Source of the DNA: Undaria pinnatifida
Lineage: Eukaryota > Sar > Phaeophyceae > Laminariales > Alariaceae
DNA length: 64,000 bases
Assembly: GCA_012845835.1 (NCBI GenBank)
Contig: JABAKD010000021.1
Span: 15,613,757 to 15,677,756 of the forward strand
Direction of reading: 5' to 3'
The translations under genes and the position numbers were made by a program. Positions 33,045-63,923 of the stretch are shown here, in pieces. Numbering within the stretch: position 1 is the first letter of the stretch; the number at the start of each line of letters is the position of its first letter. A model generated the notes under the pieces. It searched no databases. It had not been told where the DNA came from and was given only the letters and a program-made list of their open reading frames with translations.

Positions 33045-33325
33045 ATGCTTAAATGGATGCGGGAATGCCTAAATGAGTGCATCGCGCATTATATATGAGT
33101 GCATTCTGCGCGACTGAGTGCTTAGGGCATATCAGGTGCTTGAGTGCATACTGTGTAAGTGAGTGAACAATGCACCCAACAAGAGCTCATTAGGGCATAT
33201 ACACGAGTGAGTGCATAACACAAATATGAGCGCATCAGGCACAAACGAGTGTATCATGCGCAATAACTTCGTGCTTAGGGCATACATGGGTATTTTGGGC
33301 ATAAACGGGTGAGTAACACCCCAAC
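33045..33325. repeat. GAGTGCATNA degenerate repeat
   Basis: Irregularly spaced GAGTGCAT, GAGTGAGTGCATAA and GGGCATA units; similar sequence at 33700-33835, just beyond the 3' end of the PDE gene. Confidence 0.7.
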
Positions 33326-33994
33326 ACAAGCATACTGCAGACCACGCTGCCCGAAAGTATAAGGATGATATGCGTACAGTATTAATAGTACTACCAGCAT
33401 GAACGCAAATATACGAACTTTTTTGTATTCATATAAATATTTCAACGTCCCTTATATTTACGCCCATGTTGGTACTACGTAAAAATACCTTCATATTCCC
33501 CAACAGAGCTGTACACAAGTGAAGAAGAAAAACGAATAAAAAAGATTCGGTTTTCCCTCAAGCGCACAATGATTTGAATGAGTGAATACAGTTACTGAAA
33601 AAGCCCAGTAGAACAACACACAATCAATGTGTTTGGGCCTCCGAGCGACAAGTAAGACGAGACATGTTGTATTCAGTCTAATCAGCCAGCGTACGCTGCG
33701 CATAAGGCATAAACGAGTGTGTATCACACAAATGAAGGCACAACGCACGAATGAGAGCACAATGCACTGACGAGTAAGTAATTCACAATGAGTGCATCAT
33801 GCCTCGATGAGTGCACAATACCAAAATCGAGTGCCTACATGAGAAAGGACAAAGAAAAACGAGGAACTAGCCCGCCTTTCACCTCCGACCGCACAGTCAA
33901 ACGTGAATGCCGAAGAAAAGTCAAACATGAACAAAAACTGCTTCGCCTCCTAGCGAGAAGCGCCATCTTCTATTCTGCCTCATGCCTATCGTCC

Positions 33995-52220
<18,226 letters not shown>

Positions 52221-52769
52221 CTGAATGAACACAATTAGGCACCGCCCGTACAGGGCAAGGGGCGAGACGGCCGAAAAAATGACGGCGGGGCATTAGGAAC
52301 ACAGCGAAGGACGCGGTAGTAGCGCGTCGTAACCTCATGCGAGGTTGGTTACCTCGATCTCCAGTCAGCACCGCAGTCGGGCGAAAATCTGTCGCGAAAA
52401 CATCTGGTAACACAACCCCTTATGTATCATCAAAAAAAGGTAAGTCAACGTCTATAGTTTGCCTGGAAAATAACTAATATTGCTTATAGAAGTATCATTA
52501 TACCAGAGTACGATAAGATACGTTGTCTGTTTGTTTGTTCGTAGTGAAGTGCAAGATAATGAGATATTTACTGTTGTACGGTGTAGCTCTGCCGCCGAAC
52601 GTTCAACTACACGCTGCGCACGTTCGAATTGCTTCGCCTGGCCGGCCACGCCCCCATTGCCAAGTAAAACTAGTAGGATACTAAGACCAACATGGGCCAC
52701 GACGCACCCCGAAAAATCGGTCTCCTATGTACGAGCATGTTTCGAACCCACGCTCAATACATTCCCTCT

Positions 52770-52870
52770 TGTTGCTGTGGCGGCCGAGACTCGCGCAGAT
52801 GCACATGAGGACCACCCACGTTGCGAAGATAGTAACGCAAGCGCAAGGTTTGTTACGACGGTGGGCTCGT
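52770..52870 (-). CDS. Possible upstream exon encoding a membrane segment
   Basis: A minus-strand frame with G/C-rich third positions reads CVTIFATWVVLMCICASLGR and then HSNKREC, a single hydrophobic helix. It lies 0.6 kb upstream of the first PDE exon found and could be part of its N-terminus, but the splice boundaries are unclear (GAGC|GTGGGT is a possible donor). Confidence 0.3.
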
Positions 52871-53329
52871 GGGCTCACAGCAGTGATGCGATGGGCGGCT
52901 GTTTTGGTCAAGGTACGACGGCGGTGTTGGTGCTGAACCAAAAATTGTTCCGTGGTTGGGGAGAGGGGGTTGTTCTTGTGTGTGCTTTCTTCACATTAGT
53001 TAAACCGTTGTTTCTACCCAATAACATCATCAGTGCACTCAGTGTTCGTGCTGATCATTCAAATTATCATAGAGATATACGAATTCAGACATGGGTTATT
53101 ATTATTGGTCGCTGGTGCTGAATACCGTTATTATGTGTATATACATGTACCAGGTATATTCATCACGAGTACGTAATACTTCTCAATTGTTCGCGCTGAA
53201 CATTCCGACGAGCTCGACGGCTCCATGCTCTGAAAAAAAAAGAGATTGTCGTATAACCGTAGAGGTCCGTCTTTCGTGCCGGTACCGGTGGGGTAGTGCC
53301 AGTTCCCCGCTTTAGGGCGTGTGTGTCAC

Positions 53330-53705
53330 AAGGCTTAGTTTGGGTAAGCTATTGGTTAACCTTTTGCAAGTGGTCAAACGGACTAATACCCCACTAATAT
53401 CTTAACAAATGGCGTCGTCGACAGACCATGGGTTTTTTGGGTCGTGGGTTCAAATCTCACATCCACGATATAATAAACTTTTTCAGACTTTCCCCATGTC
53501 GAACTTGAAAAATGCTCTCCCCGGTACACCCAGGAAATGAAACGGCTTGGATATTCACAGGTCCGCCCGTATATCCGGCCGACCAGCCATCCCGCCGTTT
53601 CAGGGGGGGAGAGTATTATAAGGCTTAGTTTGGGTAAGCTATTGGTTAACCTTTTGCAAGTAAGTGCTCATACGGACTAATACCCCACTAATCCCTTAAC
53701 ACGTG
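53330..53705. repeat. Two ~85-base direct repeats with a tRNA T-arm-like sequence between
   Basis: AGGCTTAGTTTGGGTAAGCT begins both copies (about 53333 and 53618). Between them GTGGGTTCAAATCTCAC could fold as a tRNA T-arm (B-box-like), but no A-box, anticodon arm or acceptor stem was found. Probably an old SINE-like fragment. Confidence 0.4.
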
Positions 53706-54589
53706 TGGAATCGTATAGCAGCAGCACAGATGGGAACAACCAGTAGTTGTGGCATGCGGAACAGCAGTGCCGGTTGCCGCCATAGGGCCAGTATTTCCCT
53801 CTATAGTGCACATAACAGCCGCGTAGAGGTACCAGGTGTATGTTTAGGAGAGCGTTCTTTTTGGGCGCTTCAAGACCTTTTTTCGGCCTAACTAATATGT
53901 AGCGCTACTGCGGTGAGTCAAGGACCAGACCGGGGTGTCCTACCGATAGCGTTTTTCCTCAAAACCTCGACGAAATATCGATAATTGGGTTTCAGTAAAA
54001 AAACACCGGGCACTTGATCCGTTTTCATTCGCAGCCCTGAAAAAAACAACTGCTACAACTACAGCAGTAGTAGTACCGATAGCGATGATAGCGTTTTAGC
54101 TCGAAACCTAAAAAAGAACGAAACATCGGTAATTTGGTTTCCAAGTCAAAACACCGGGCAATTGATCCGCCTTCATTCGCAGCCCTATGAAAACTTAAAT
54201 TGGCAAATAAATATCGCAGAAACACCCGAATAGTAGTCTATGCCCACAGTAATATCCTATTATCAATACTCCTTTTTTATAGCATTATTTTCAAATACGC
54301 CGGCTGTACGTCAGCTGTGAGTTGGACAAATTTAGGGCCGATGGTCATCTTTGCATGCTGCGTGATATACCGGCCGCTCGTTTTCACAGACATATTGTCC
54401 TTTAACCAACTGCTGTACCAGGTATATGACTCCTCCTATAGTGATAAATATATGTTGCCAGGGTGAAAATGAATGAACAAAAAAGCAAAAACAGTACCAC
54501 CAGAGGGTAACACAAAAAAAACAAAAAATAATATGTACTAATGGTAGCTACCATACTTCATCATGTTATCATATATGGATACACTCCGC

Positions 54590-55015
54590 GCACAGACTGA
54601 CTAACATCACCCTGTTGACCCTGATAGCTACACTTTAAGTTGCAACGGGAGTCGTCGACCTATGTCCTTAATGAGGACACACAGCCCGCAATACGCGCGA
54701 TCGGAGTATCACACACAGCTTGCAAAGAAAGATGAGTTTCGACAAAGTCCTCGATCTCACAGCTGGAGTGTATTTCCAATTTTAAAATAGGGACACACAA
54801 CCCGTAACACGCGCGATCGAAGTATCACACACAGCTTGCTTAAGATGAGTTTGGACAAAATTCTCGATCTCGCAGCTGGAGTGTATTTTCAATTTTACAA
54901 TATGGACACACAACCCGTAACACGCGCGATCGGAGTATCACACACAGCTTGCTTAAGATGAGTTTGGACAAAATCTTCGATCTCACAGCTAGCTGGAGAG
55001 TATTTTTATATTTGT
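54590..55015 (-). mobile_element. Short mobile repeat, one full and two partial copies in tandem
   Basis: Three successive reverse copies of the GATCGGAGTATCACACACAG region. The second and third lack the distal half and repeat with a period of about 105-110 bases, so a partial tandem amplification followed insertion. Confidence 0.75.
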
Positions 55016-57166
55016 AATATAGGTGGTAAAGCTACAGCAGCTGTAGTTGTTATGATTAATTGTTCATCCCATCTACTATTTTCAATTTTCGAGCTTATTT
55101 CTCCAACGTCCTCTCTTTTCGTATGTTCGGCGACGGGGTCACGTAGGAGAAACTGCCGCCACCCGCCGCCACCAACACCGGCGCGTGTGTTTGTCTTCAT
55201 CACGAGGAGGATGATTCAGAAATTGTTATTGTGTTCCATCGCCGGCTCGCGTCGAATTTTGCATGCACACGTCAGGCGCTTCCCCCTGCGAGCCAATTTG
55301 GCACAAGGTGAAAAGAAACTGGTGCACCTCTATGATGGCAGACAGAGTACCCATACACCAAGAATCCTGTGTTCGCTGCTTGTTGTTGATCATGTTGAAA
55401 TTACCTTGTCACGAGCACTACAGCAACAGGGGTGGAACAAGGCTGCGGCATGGGGGGGATTACCACCATTTTCAATACCGCGCTATCACCACTCACTCGC
55501 ACGGGCGACTCTGTTAATACATAATATACCAAGCGTCGATTCGCATCCCTCCCTCTAATGCTCAATGACGGAGACAGCATATGGCCACATACATCACCTC
55601 GCATGCTGTATTTGGCAATACGTATCTCTTGCGTATAATTAGCGATGTCGATAATAATGGTGATTGTATGATGATGGTGACAAACACAGTGCATGACCAC
55701 ATCACCCCGCCTGTTGCATTTGACAATACGTATCTCTTTCTTATAATTAGCGATGTCAGAAAATAATGGTACCTACAAATATTCTATAAAATATTCTAGC
55801 TTTCGATCGATGTATCATACAACAACAAACTATGAAGATTTAACACGTTATTTACTACACTTAAACACTGGGTTGCATGCTGCATCTAACATCAAACCTT
55901 CTAGAATAGTAAACACTACAAGCCAGATGATATAAAGGGATGTCTTATTGCTTCAATCGTCAGGTTTGTCCCCTTTGAGAATTTATAGTTTCCGCGCACA
56001 TATTGAAATGTCCCCCCCCCCCCCCCCCCCCCCCCTCCCCTCCCCCTCCACTGACCTCTTTTTCATAACAAACCCCAACCTTTTTCCCCCCCCCCCGCCC
56101 CTCCGTCCCCCGATCCCCCCCCCCCCCCCTTCCGCCTACTCTGTCCAAACGCCCCACTCACAATCAAAATCGGCCTGAGTAATAAACACCTATACGCAGT
56201 TGATACCACATCATTATCTTTCTGACCATCCATGACGAAGGTTTCAATTATTTCCCCCCCCCCCCCCCTCCAACGCCCCCTCTTTTCCGACCACCTACAC
56301 GATCGCCTAGACCTAGCACCACGCGTATAACAAGCTGCTACATATCTTTGATCTCACAGCCGAAGTGTATTTGAATATTATTTGTGACCTAAACCTCCTA
56401 AAAATCCCCCCCCCCCCCCTCTTGCTCTCCCTTACTCAAACGCCCCACCAAATATCAAAATCCGCCACATTAACAAACACTTCACGCACAGGATATCACC
56501 TCATTATCTTTCGAGAGCCATCCATGCCGCTGTGTTTCCCCCCCCCCCCCCCTCCAACGCCCCCTCTTTCCCGACCACCTGCACGATCGCGTAGACCTAG
56601 CACCACGCGTATAGCAAGCTGATACATATCTTTGATCTCACAGCCGAAGTGTATTTGAATATTATTTGTGACCTAAACCTCCTCAAAAACCTCCCCCCCC
56701 CCCCCCCCCTCTTGCTCTCCCTTACTCAAACGCCCCACCAAATATCGAAATCCGCCACATTAATAAACACTTCACGCACAGGATATCACCTCATTATCTT
56801 TCGAGAGCCATCCATGCCGCTGTGTCCCCCCCCCCCCCCGCCTCGAACGCCCCTTTCTTCCCCATCACCCGCACCTTCGCCTAGACCTAGCACCACACGT
56901 ATAACAAACCCCTCACCTAAAGCCCTTTCCCCCCCCCCCCCCCGCCCCCCGCCCCCGCCCCCACCCCCCACCCTCCCCCCCCAACCCATCCCAACCCCAC
57001 CCCCTCGAACACTCCACCCTCTCTTTACTCACTGATTGTACGACTTACCCCAGAATATACACGATAAACTGATGTATTATTTCCAAAAATGTCACATTTG
57101 TCCCCTCGAAATAATGTATAGTTTCCAGGCACATATCGAGCTGCCCCCCCCCCCCCCCCCCGCGCC

Positions 57167-57197
<31 letters not shown>

Positions 57198-57424
57198 GCC
57201 CCCAATAATATACTGGTGCCAAAACCGTCAGATTTATCCCCTCGAAAGGATTTATAGCTTACATGCACAAATTGCCCCTTTCCCCCCCCCCCCCCGCCCC
57301 CCTCCAAACCCGCTCGCTTTTGATCAAAACCAGGCCCCCCCTTTGCCTTCACAGCTGTCAGATTTTGTCCCCCTCAGAAACGGGTTTTATAGTTTCCGCG
57401 CACAGACTGACTAAAATCATCCTG

Positions 57425-57585
57425 TTGACCCTGATAGCTACACTGTAGCTGTAAGGGGAGTCGCCGACCTATATCCTTAATGAGGACACACAACTCGTAA
57501 TGCGCGCGATCGGAGTATCACACACAGCTTGCAAAGATGAGTTTCGACGAAATCTTCGATCTCACAGCTGGAGTGTATTTTTATT
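57425..57585 (-). mobile_element. Copy of the short mobile repeat
   Basis: Full reverse copy from GACCCTGATAGCTACACTG to CAGCTGGAGTGTA. Confidence 0.75.
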
Positions 57586-57714
57586 TTTATAATAATACCG
57601 GTTGTTCGACTTAAAGGATTCTTCACTTGATAAACTCACGCACTTCCTTCCACAGCTAGATTTTGTCCCCCTCACAAACGGGTTTTATAGTTTCCGCGCA
57701 CAGACTGCCTAACA

Positions 57715-57890
57715 TGACCCTGTTGATCCTGATAGCTACACTGTAGTTCCAAGGGGAGTCGCCGACCTGTATCCCTAATGAGGACACACAACCCATAATA
57801 CGCGCGATCGGAGTATCACACACAGCTTGCACAAAATCTTTGATGAGTTTCGACAAAATCTTCGACCTCACAGCTGGTCCAGGATTGCAT
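57715..57890 (-). mobile_element. Copy of the short mobile repeat
   Basis: Full reverse copy with a small internal duplication around AAAATCTTTGATGAGTTTCG. Confidence 0.72.
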
Positions 57891-59089
57891 TTTTATTCTT
57901 ATGATAATACCTCACTGACGAAAAAGGTTTTACCGTATGTATGTAGGCGTTTTTTTTTTGTCGCATCTTATTACGGAGATCCATTACTAACAGGGGTCAT
58001 TTAGTGCCTATGGGGTCATAACTCTGTCAACTATTCGTCCATAACGGTAAACGATAGCTTGGACTGTTCGCATAGACCTTACGGTCACGGCGCAAAAATA
58101 AAAATAATAATTATCATGTTCTGGCCGAGATATTGCGAAAATTATGAGAAATTTCTGGTGAGCTCACCGTTCCATTGGGGACTCATATCGCCAAAAAAAT
58201 AGAAACAGCGCGAAAACTTGACAATAAGACCACAAAGGAACAAGGAGGGGGTCACGCTCGCCAGCAGCACAGTGACCACCCCCCCGCGGAAGCCTTGTTC
58301 GGTAACATTTTTTTTTTTCCATACGCGTTGATACGGACGGGGCTCTTCAGGTGCAGTGCTATTAATAATGATACCTACTTTGCAACGGCTATTATGACAC
58401 CGGTATGAAAGTACCGTTGGAATCCTATGTATGCGTGACAACATTCATCGTTATCTTCTTCTACGTTCTTGTCTAGAATGCATATTTTTGTGTATGGGTG
58501 ATCGGTGTTGAAGCTCATCATGCTGCTGTACACTAATTGCCGTATGTATGGCAAACACCGTAATAGCGATATTATCGCTGTGATTCACCACTACAACAGA
58601 AGGCCGCGAAATCGCTTGTCGGGTATGAGATACGCGCTGCGATAGATGTACACCGATTTGGTTATGGCGCTGGAGCTCTGCAAGCCTCACCCACTCTCTG
58701 ATTCTTGATTGAGTGACCTGAAGCGACACCCGGTGAACAACCGACTGACCCCCCCCCCCCCCCCCCCCCGCGCCCAAACCAGCGATATCCTTTAACGAAC
58801 GTTTCATGACTGCTCGACACGAGGAAGGATGAAATGAAAACAAATGAAAATGTCTTCTTGTATCTTCTTGTTTTAAAAGGACCATCGAACGATGACGTCG
58901 GGGTGGCAAGGGGCAACGTACTGCATGCAGCAGCAGGAGATACGGTCGGGAGCTGGTTTGAAAACCGGTGATTTCGCGAAATAAAAGTTGGGAAGGTTAC
59001 CGTAGAACGAGTCAACCCTATGGCCTGGGTAAAAAAAATGTTCGTCGCAAAAAAAACGAACCACAACAGTCCCACGACTTTGGGCTAAG

Positions 59090-59205
59090 ATTCCCCTTCA
59101 CAACTGGGACCCCTTTTGGGGGACAATTTTACTTGAAGTTAGTATAGGGAGGGATTTGGGGGCTCTAAAGGGGTTAAGGAGCCCCGTCGTTTGGAGAAAA
59201 TAATG
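59090..59205. repeat. Dispersed repeat of the CCCCTTTAGAGCCC type
   Basis: AACTGGGACCCCTTTTGG to GGGCTCTAAAGGGGTTAAGG. Related copies at about 13890-13950, 31290-31385, 39655-39735, 49086-49190 and 50164-50265 in both orientations share the GGGCTCTAAAGGGGTTAAGG end. Confidence 0.65.
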
Positions 59206-59275
59206 CCAAGAATTCCTTCCCCTATCGCGTTATGGGAGCAAGCTTCTTGAACGAAACAATAATTCTCAAATCGAA

Positions 59276-59299
59276 GTTATTGGTTGTTGTTGCTGTTGC

Positions 59300-59393
<94 letters not shown>

Positions 59394-59477
59394 ATTGTTG
59401 TTGTTGTTGCTGTTGCTGTTGTTGCTGTTGTTGTTGTTGTTGTTGTTGTTTTTGTTGGTGTTGTTGCTGTTGTTGTT

Positions 59478-59508
<31 letters not shown>

Positions 59509-59530
59509 TTGTTGATGATGTTGTTGTTAT
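59276..59530. repeat. (GTT)n trinucleotide tract
   Basis: About 250 bases of GTT with GCT and GTC interruptions; open frames through it are artefacts. Confidence 0.96.
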
Positions 59531-60734
59531 CACATTCCCGCTCACAATCAAGGTTCGCGGTCACAGGACAGGCTCCAGTCACAGTGGAGTGGAAGAATAC
59601 CCCCAGGGACAAAACAAACCAGACCCGAAATGGTACACGTATATTCCATAGCTGAGGCAAGTCGTACATGTACTTATAGAAGCCCCCCAAGTCTGGGGAG
59701 TCATGAAATCACGTGATATTATACACCTACCGCAACACACGTCTTTCCCTTACCCTAACGCTCAACCGATCCGGATCCTTGCGCACATCTCCCCGGGACA
59801 TCGTCTTCGCCACCTGGAAGATCCGGAGGCAATATAAGGGTGGTGGGGTCGGTGTTGCGGCGGGGGGGGGGGGGGGGGGTGAGGGAAGGGGTGAACGGTG
59901 GGGTGTGTGTGCTCATTATCGTGCATGGCCGGAGTCGCGGGATGGGATGGGTTTGTCAGGCTATCTCTTATCAGGATTAAACAAAGCGGTTCAGCTATGC
60001 GATCGAGAAATTTATTGCACGGAGATGGTCACGATAATGTTTTATGATAATATACATGAAAAAAGCCACTTCAGCCGTGCTGACATCGATACTTTCGTCG
60101 AAACTTATGTTGGCCAGCCGCGTGGTGTACTTCGATCGCACGCGCCACACATGAGGTTTATGACCTTTGGAAGGATGTCGGTTGGCGACTTTGTGGTGCA
60201 AGAACACCTCAACAACTTGCACTCCGCGCCAACTACTACTACTGCATGTTCTACTTCTGCAAAGATGACAGCAGTGCTTTGAGGGAGAATGTGTGATCCA
60301 GGGAAAACTGTTGCTTTCGCTTTATCCTAGCTCCGATACAGAAGCGCAGCAGTGCGATGCACTGCTAACACTAATCGCTTGCTGAACCCCTATCGGGCGA
60401 TGACGACTACTAAATACATACTCTTACGTTCGCCATCCTACAGTGTGCAGCGTGAGCGTCAGCATCGATCACTCATACTAGTTACGAGACATTATCAGAA
60501 AGTAGAAGAATAATGCATGGGTCAGAAGCGCAGGAACGTCCTACGATAGGGCGCATCAGATATATCATAAACCCGGCGGGTAGGTTAAGAACGACACATG
60601 CACGTGCAACATACGTTCCATCTGTTGTCTCTAGATTAAGATCCAGTTTTGCTGATGGAACGTTCCCGTCTCGGTGCTTGGTACCTGACGTACTGACTTA
60701 CAGAACCAAGGTCTCAACAAGGCCAAGAATGTGA

Positions 60735-61156
60735 CATAACACATGCACGCACGCACAATCCGCGTACACAACACATGCGCACATCACGCGCATACAACAC
60801 ACGCGCGCAGAGCGTACGCATGCAATACTAGCATACAAATCGCGCATACAACACGCGCATACAACACTCGCGTACAATACGCGCACGCACAGCACACGCA
60901 CGAACCACACGCAAGACAACACACGCGCACCACATGCCCACGAATAACACACGCACACAACACACGCACGCAACACGTGCAGGCAACACGCACACCACGC
61001 ACACAGCACACGCATACACACCCACATCACGCGCACACAAAATACGCACACCCGCACAACATTTTCACGCACACAACATTCGCACACATCGCATGCACGC
61101 ACAACATACGCACGCAACACGCAAGCACAGCACACGCGCGCAACACGTGCATACCA
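60735..61156. repeat. ACACGCGCATACA minisatellite, left part
   Basis: Alternating purine-pyrimidine rich ACACGCGCATACAACACGC units, degenerate. Confidence 0.85.
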
Positions 61157-61422
61157 GACGCGTGCCACGGTAGAGGCGCACTACTTTTTTTCCTGAGGTT
61201 CCTCAATTTTGGGAGCTTAAGACAAATCCCAAAAACTGATTATTGGAGAAAAACAAAACTGTTGCCGGATGAAAACCCCATGGCCTACGAACGCAACGAG
61301 AATTGTGCAAAAGAAATTGGCCTACTATCTATTTTTTTCCCGACGATTGTGGGTTAAGGAGCCCTGGCATTCAGAAAACATTTTCGCCAAAAAAAAGGTA
61401 TACTTCTATCGTAGCACGCGTC
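61157..61422. mobile_element. MITE-like element inserted in a microsatellite
   Basis: Inverted ends GACGCGTGCCACGGTAGAGG and GACGCGTGCTACGATAGAAG are flanked by ACCA on both sides. It divides an ACACGCGCATACA array into two parts. Other copies of this terminus occur near 39189, 39429, 42043 and 45782. Confidence 0.65.
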
Positions 61423-61775
61423 ACCACACGCGTATACAGCACGTACATACAACAAGAGCATACAAGACGGGCATGAAACACGCGCGTACAACACGCGCAT
61501 ATAACAAGGGCATACAACAAGCGCGCACACACGTGTACAAAACGAAAATGCCACACGAACACAACCCACGCAAACCACACACTCACACAAAAGCACGCGC
61601 ACACAAAAAACGCAAACAACGTGCACACAACACGCGCATACAACACGCTCATACAACACATGCTCGCGCACACAGCGCGTGCATACAACACGCGCACACA
61701 ACACGCGCATACAACACGCGCATACAACACGCTCATACAACACGCTCATACAACACGTGCATACAGCGCACGTAC
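61423..61775. repeat. ACACGCGCATACA minisatellite, right part
   Basis: Continuation of the same array after the inserted element, running to the acceptor of exon 61779-61893. It is more regular at its right end. Confidence 0.85.
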
Positions 61776-61778
61776 CAG

Positions 61779-61893
61779 CTGCTGCCCCTGGATGAGGCCG
61801 CGGTTAAGCTGATCAAAGGTTCCCGCATCATCGAGATCCCAGTTTCTCGAGTCTCGCGGGGTGCTGCGTCAGCGCCGCGGCATGGGGGGTACG
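61779..61893 (+). CDS. Unassigned coding exon after a minisatellite
   Basis: Acceptor CGTACCAG|CTGCTG and strong donor TACG|GTACGT bound 115 bases with G/C-rich third positions: LLPLDEAAVKLIKGSRIIEI, then PVSRVSRGAASAPRHGGY. The family was not recognised. The acceptor follows directly after a long ACACGCGCATACA array. No neighbouring exon could be assigned. Confidence 0.45.
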
Positions 61894-62344
61894 GTACGTG
61901 AGGTTAGTGGCATCACATTTGTAGCATTAGTATTCAGTAGAGGATTATTACCGTTTAGAGTTCAGAGGAGGAAAATGACGAATTCATAATAATTCGAGCG
62001 TTACGGAACACCATCGACGAAGCGTAAGATTTTTGCATGATGTGCTGGGAGTTCCGGCCGTATTTTTCACGACGCTTTTGGCAACGAAGATAACTGTTAG
62101 AAGTTGGGAATCAAACGAGGAGCACTGTATGTCGCATTTCGTATTGCGTACCATGGCAAAGGGGAAGAGCGTATTAGTTCTACATTAATTGCTTGCCATC
62201 GGACTATCTAGGTGTAGCGCTTATTCCAATCATAGTACCAACATAAAAAAGGAAATCAGGAATCCAATGACTTGAGACAAATAAGACATTACCTGTCCGA
62301 CCTGAGTGCCTGACAAAAAATAGACCACTAATGTCCGCCCCCTT

Positions 62345-62650
62345 ATGAATTACTCCATCACCTTTACCATGCTGGAATACATGATGCGCCGTGTGTGTCG
62401 GAAGGTGAGCGGAGTGATAATCCGCGGTTTGCGGCAGGAGATAGTGAGGCGTATTGGTTCGCATGCTGCAAATGTGTATGCGAACACACTATCGAAGTTC
62501 ATGGCAAGAAAGCGGCAATGCTGTGGTTTATCGCATGGATGGCAACGCCAAGTGGACGCATACAGCGCGGGACTGTGCTGGCACACAGGCATTACACTCG
62601 AATACAGCATCGGGCGCGAACATCGCGACCAGTACGGACCTCAGATAGGT
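62345..62650 (+). other. Coding-like segment, interrupted
   Basis: Two overlapping plus-strand frames carry protein-like text, FACCKCVCEHTIEVHGK in one and VYRMDGNAKWTHTARDCAG in the other. This suggests one ancestral frame broken by a shift. The Cys/His spacing might be a zinc finger of a transposon protein, but no family could be named. A GTGAGC donor-like site lies at 62405. Confidence 0.25.
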
Positions 62651-62914
62651 AACATATATTTTCCTATTTGCAACCTCATCTTTGCTGTCCTCTCCATACA
62701 CCGTGGCGTCGACGACATCTTTTGCACTAAGGGGCGCAATAAGTATGCGCCCTATTATTCGACGGCCCAGGGCCATCGGGCTAGTGGTCATCCTATTATT
62801 GTTGCGCTTGCCATTCTCCAATGTGCAGCACGAGCTTCATCATCGATCCCTCATAAACATTCCCTCGTACCAGAAAGCGGAAGAAAGCCGAGAGAGGCCT
62901 TACTAATAGTTACT

Positions 62915-63195
62915 TTGTTTGCCACATCCGACAATGTGCGGCAACGAGCCAAGACAATGGCGAAGAAGCATAAACTGAAGACCGCTGGGACGAAAACTCT
63001 ATTTTCGTTTGCAACTCTTACACCTACTGCCATGTAGTTGCTTACGTCAGACCAAAACCGAGAGAAAGCTTAGTTGCTTTGCTTGCCACACCCGTCAATG
63101 TGCAGCAACGACCTCAAACAATGGCGAAGAAGCATAAACTGAAGATCACTGGGACAAATGGTTTGCACGTCTTACACCTACTCCATATGCCTTCT
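62915..63195. repeat. Two tandem copies of a ~125-base unit
   Basis: Units at about 62915-63035 and 63073-63195 share CAATGGCGAAGAAGCATAAA and flanking sequence with scattered substitutions. Confidence 0.7.
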
Positions 63196-63772
63196 TACGC
63201 GGTGAAATACTCCGCCATCGAAGCGTTTGTTACACATCTCGGAATGAAAATAGGGACGATAGCCTCCCTGAAGGTGGTCGTGGTAGGACAAACGTTGTTT
63301 CGGGAAACAAAACAAAACAGGGGATGAGCAATAGGCATAGAAGGAGGTTAGACGTTTGAGCATAGTTTTCCTTTTGTTCCATGGTTTTCTTCTTTCTGGA
63401 ATGTTATGGGTAGTCAACGTTGAAGCTCGTGCTGCACACTGTCGAATGGCAAGCACAATCATAATGAAATGCTCAGATACTAGATACACCATACCCCTTC
63501 CGTGTTACGCCTTCTTCATCGCTGCCTCCTTTCGCTCGAGTCATGCTATCTAGGGGTCAATCTATTACTATTTAATAGCTCAGATTGATCATGGCCAACA
63601 ATATCACCCCCACACCTTAAGACGAAAACTTTTCATACAAGCATGAAAACCCAATGAGTGGCATTATCGACACCTCCGGGGAATGACTAAGCAAAACCTC
63701 CAACTACCGGTATTGAAGTCGTTGGTGACGTAGGCTTAAGCCGTGCCGGCACGCTACTTTGCGCCATCATAC

Positions 63773-63923
63773 CTCTTCCATATGGTGACTTCCTCGCTAC
63801 CGCCTTCCTTCGCCCGGGTCATGTCGTCCAGGAGCTCATCCAGCTCAGAATGGCTGTTGTCAATAGTATCGCTATCCCTTCTATTCATCGTGTCCGGATT
63901 GATAACGTCTATTGACCGCCCTC
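63773..63923 (-). CDS. Unassigned coding exon at the right edge
   Basis: Acceptor CATAGCAG|GAGGGC and donor GGAAGAG|GTATGA bound 49 codons, acidic and helix-prone: GRSIDVINPDTMNRRDSD, then HSELDELLDDMTRAKEGG and SEEVTIWK. It could alternatively read through to a TAG nine codons after the first split codon. It is probably an exon of a gene entering from beyond 64000. No family was recognised. Confidence 0.45.

Larger units (their letters stand above)
26165..33990. other. Intergenic repeat-rich stretch
   Basis: Between the converging 3' ends of the sulfotransferase-like (plus) and PDE (minus) genes. It holds degenerate repeats, including short copies with GCTACGGTAG or CTACCGTAGC termini around 30.3-31.8 kb, poly-G-rich segments at 26.5-28.0 kb and simple sequence. 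No exon could be supported. Confidence 0.5.
55560..57890 (-). repeat. Right arm of a large inverted repeat (C-tract side)
   Basis: Reverse-complement counterpart of 4640-6100 with the same module order. It holds more poly-C units (up to about 20 C in a row). Two to three of these form a ~285-base tandem series at 56320-56890. Confidence 0.8.
53710..60730. other. Repeat-dominated stretch, no gene supported
   Basis: Holds the right inverted-repeat arm, mobile repeat copies, poly-C units and a (GTT)n tract. A 168-codon plus-strand open frame at 55.05-55.56 kb and a 137-codon minus-strand frame at 58.66-59.07 kb lack splice context or recognisable domains. Confidence 0.5.

Noticed and set aside
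33045-33325. Spaced GAGTGCAT repeats resembling a CRISPR-like array
   Set aside because: Repeats are short, degenerate and irregularly spaced, in eukaryotic DNA without cas genes.
53440-53480. Possible tRNA gene (GTGGGTTCAAATCTCAC T-arm-like)
   Set aside because: No matching acceptor stem, D-arm or anticodon arm upstream at the right spacing.
55052-55558. 168-codon plus-strand open frame
   Set aside because: Starts in the flank of a mobile repeat, has no domain or splice support and ordinary base composition; chance is likely.
58662-59075. 137-codon minus-strand frame with a signal-like hydrophobic start
   Set aside because: The frame runs into a poly-C-derived Gly run and has no recognisable domain; not enough to call a gene.
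59222-59690. Open frames through the (GTT)n tract (poly-Val, poly-Leu, poly-Asn, poly-Thr)
   Set aside because: Same reason: triplet-repeat artefact on both strands.
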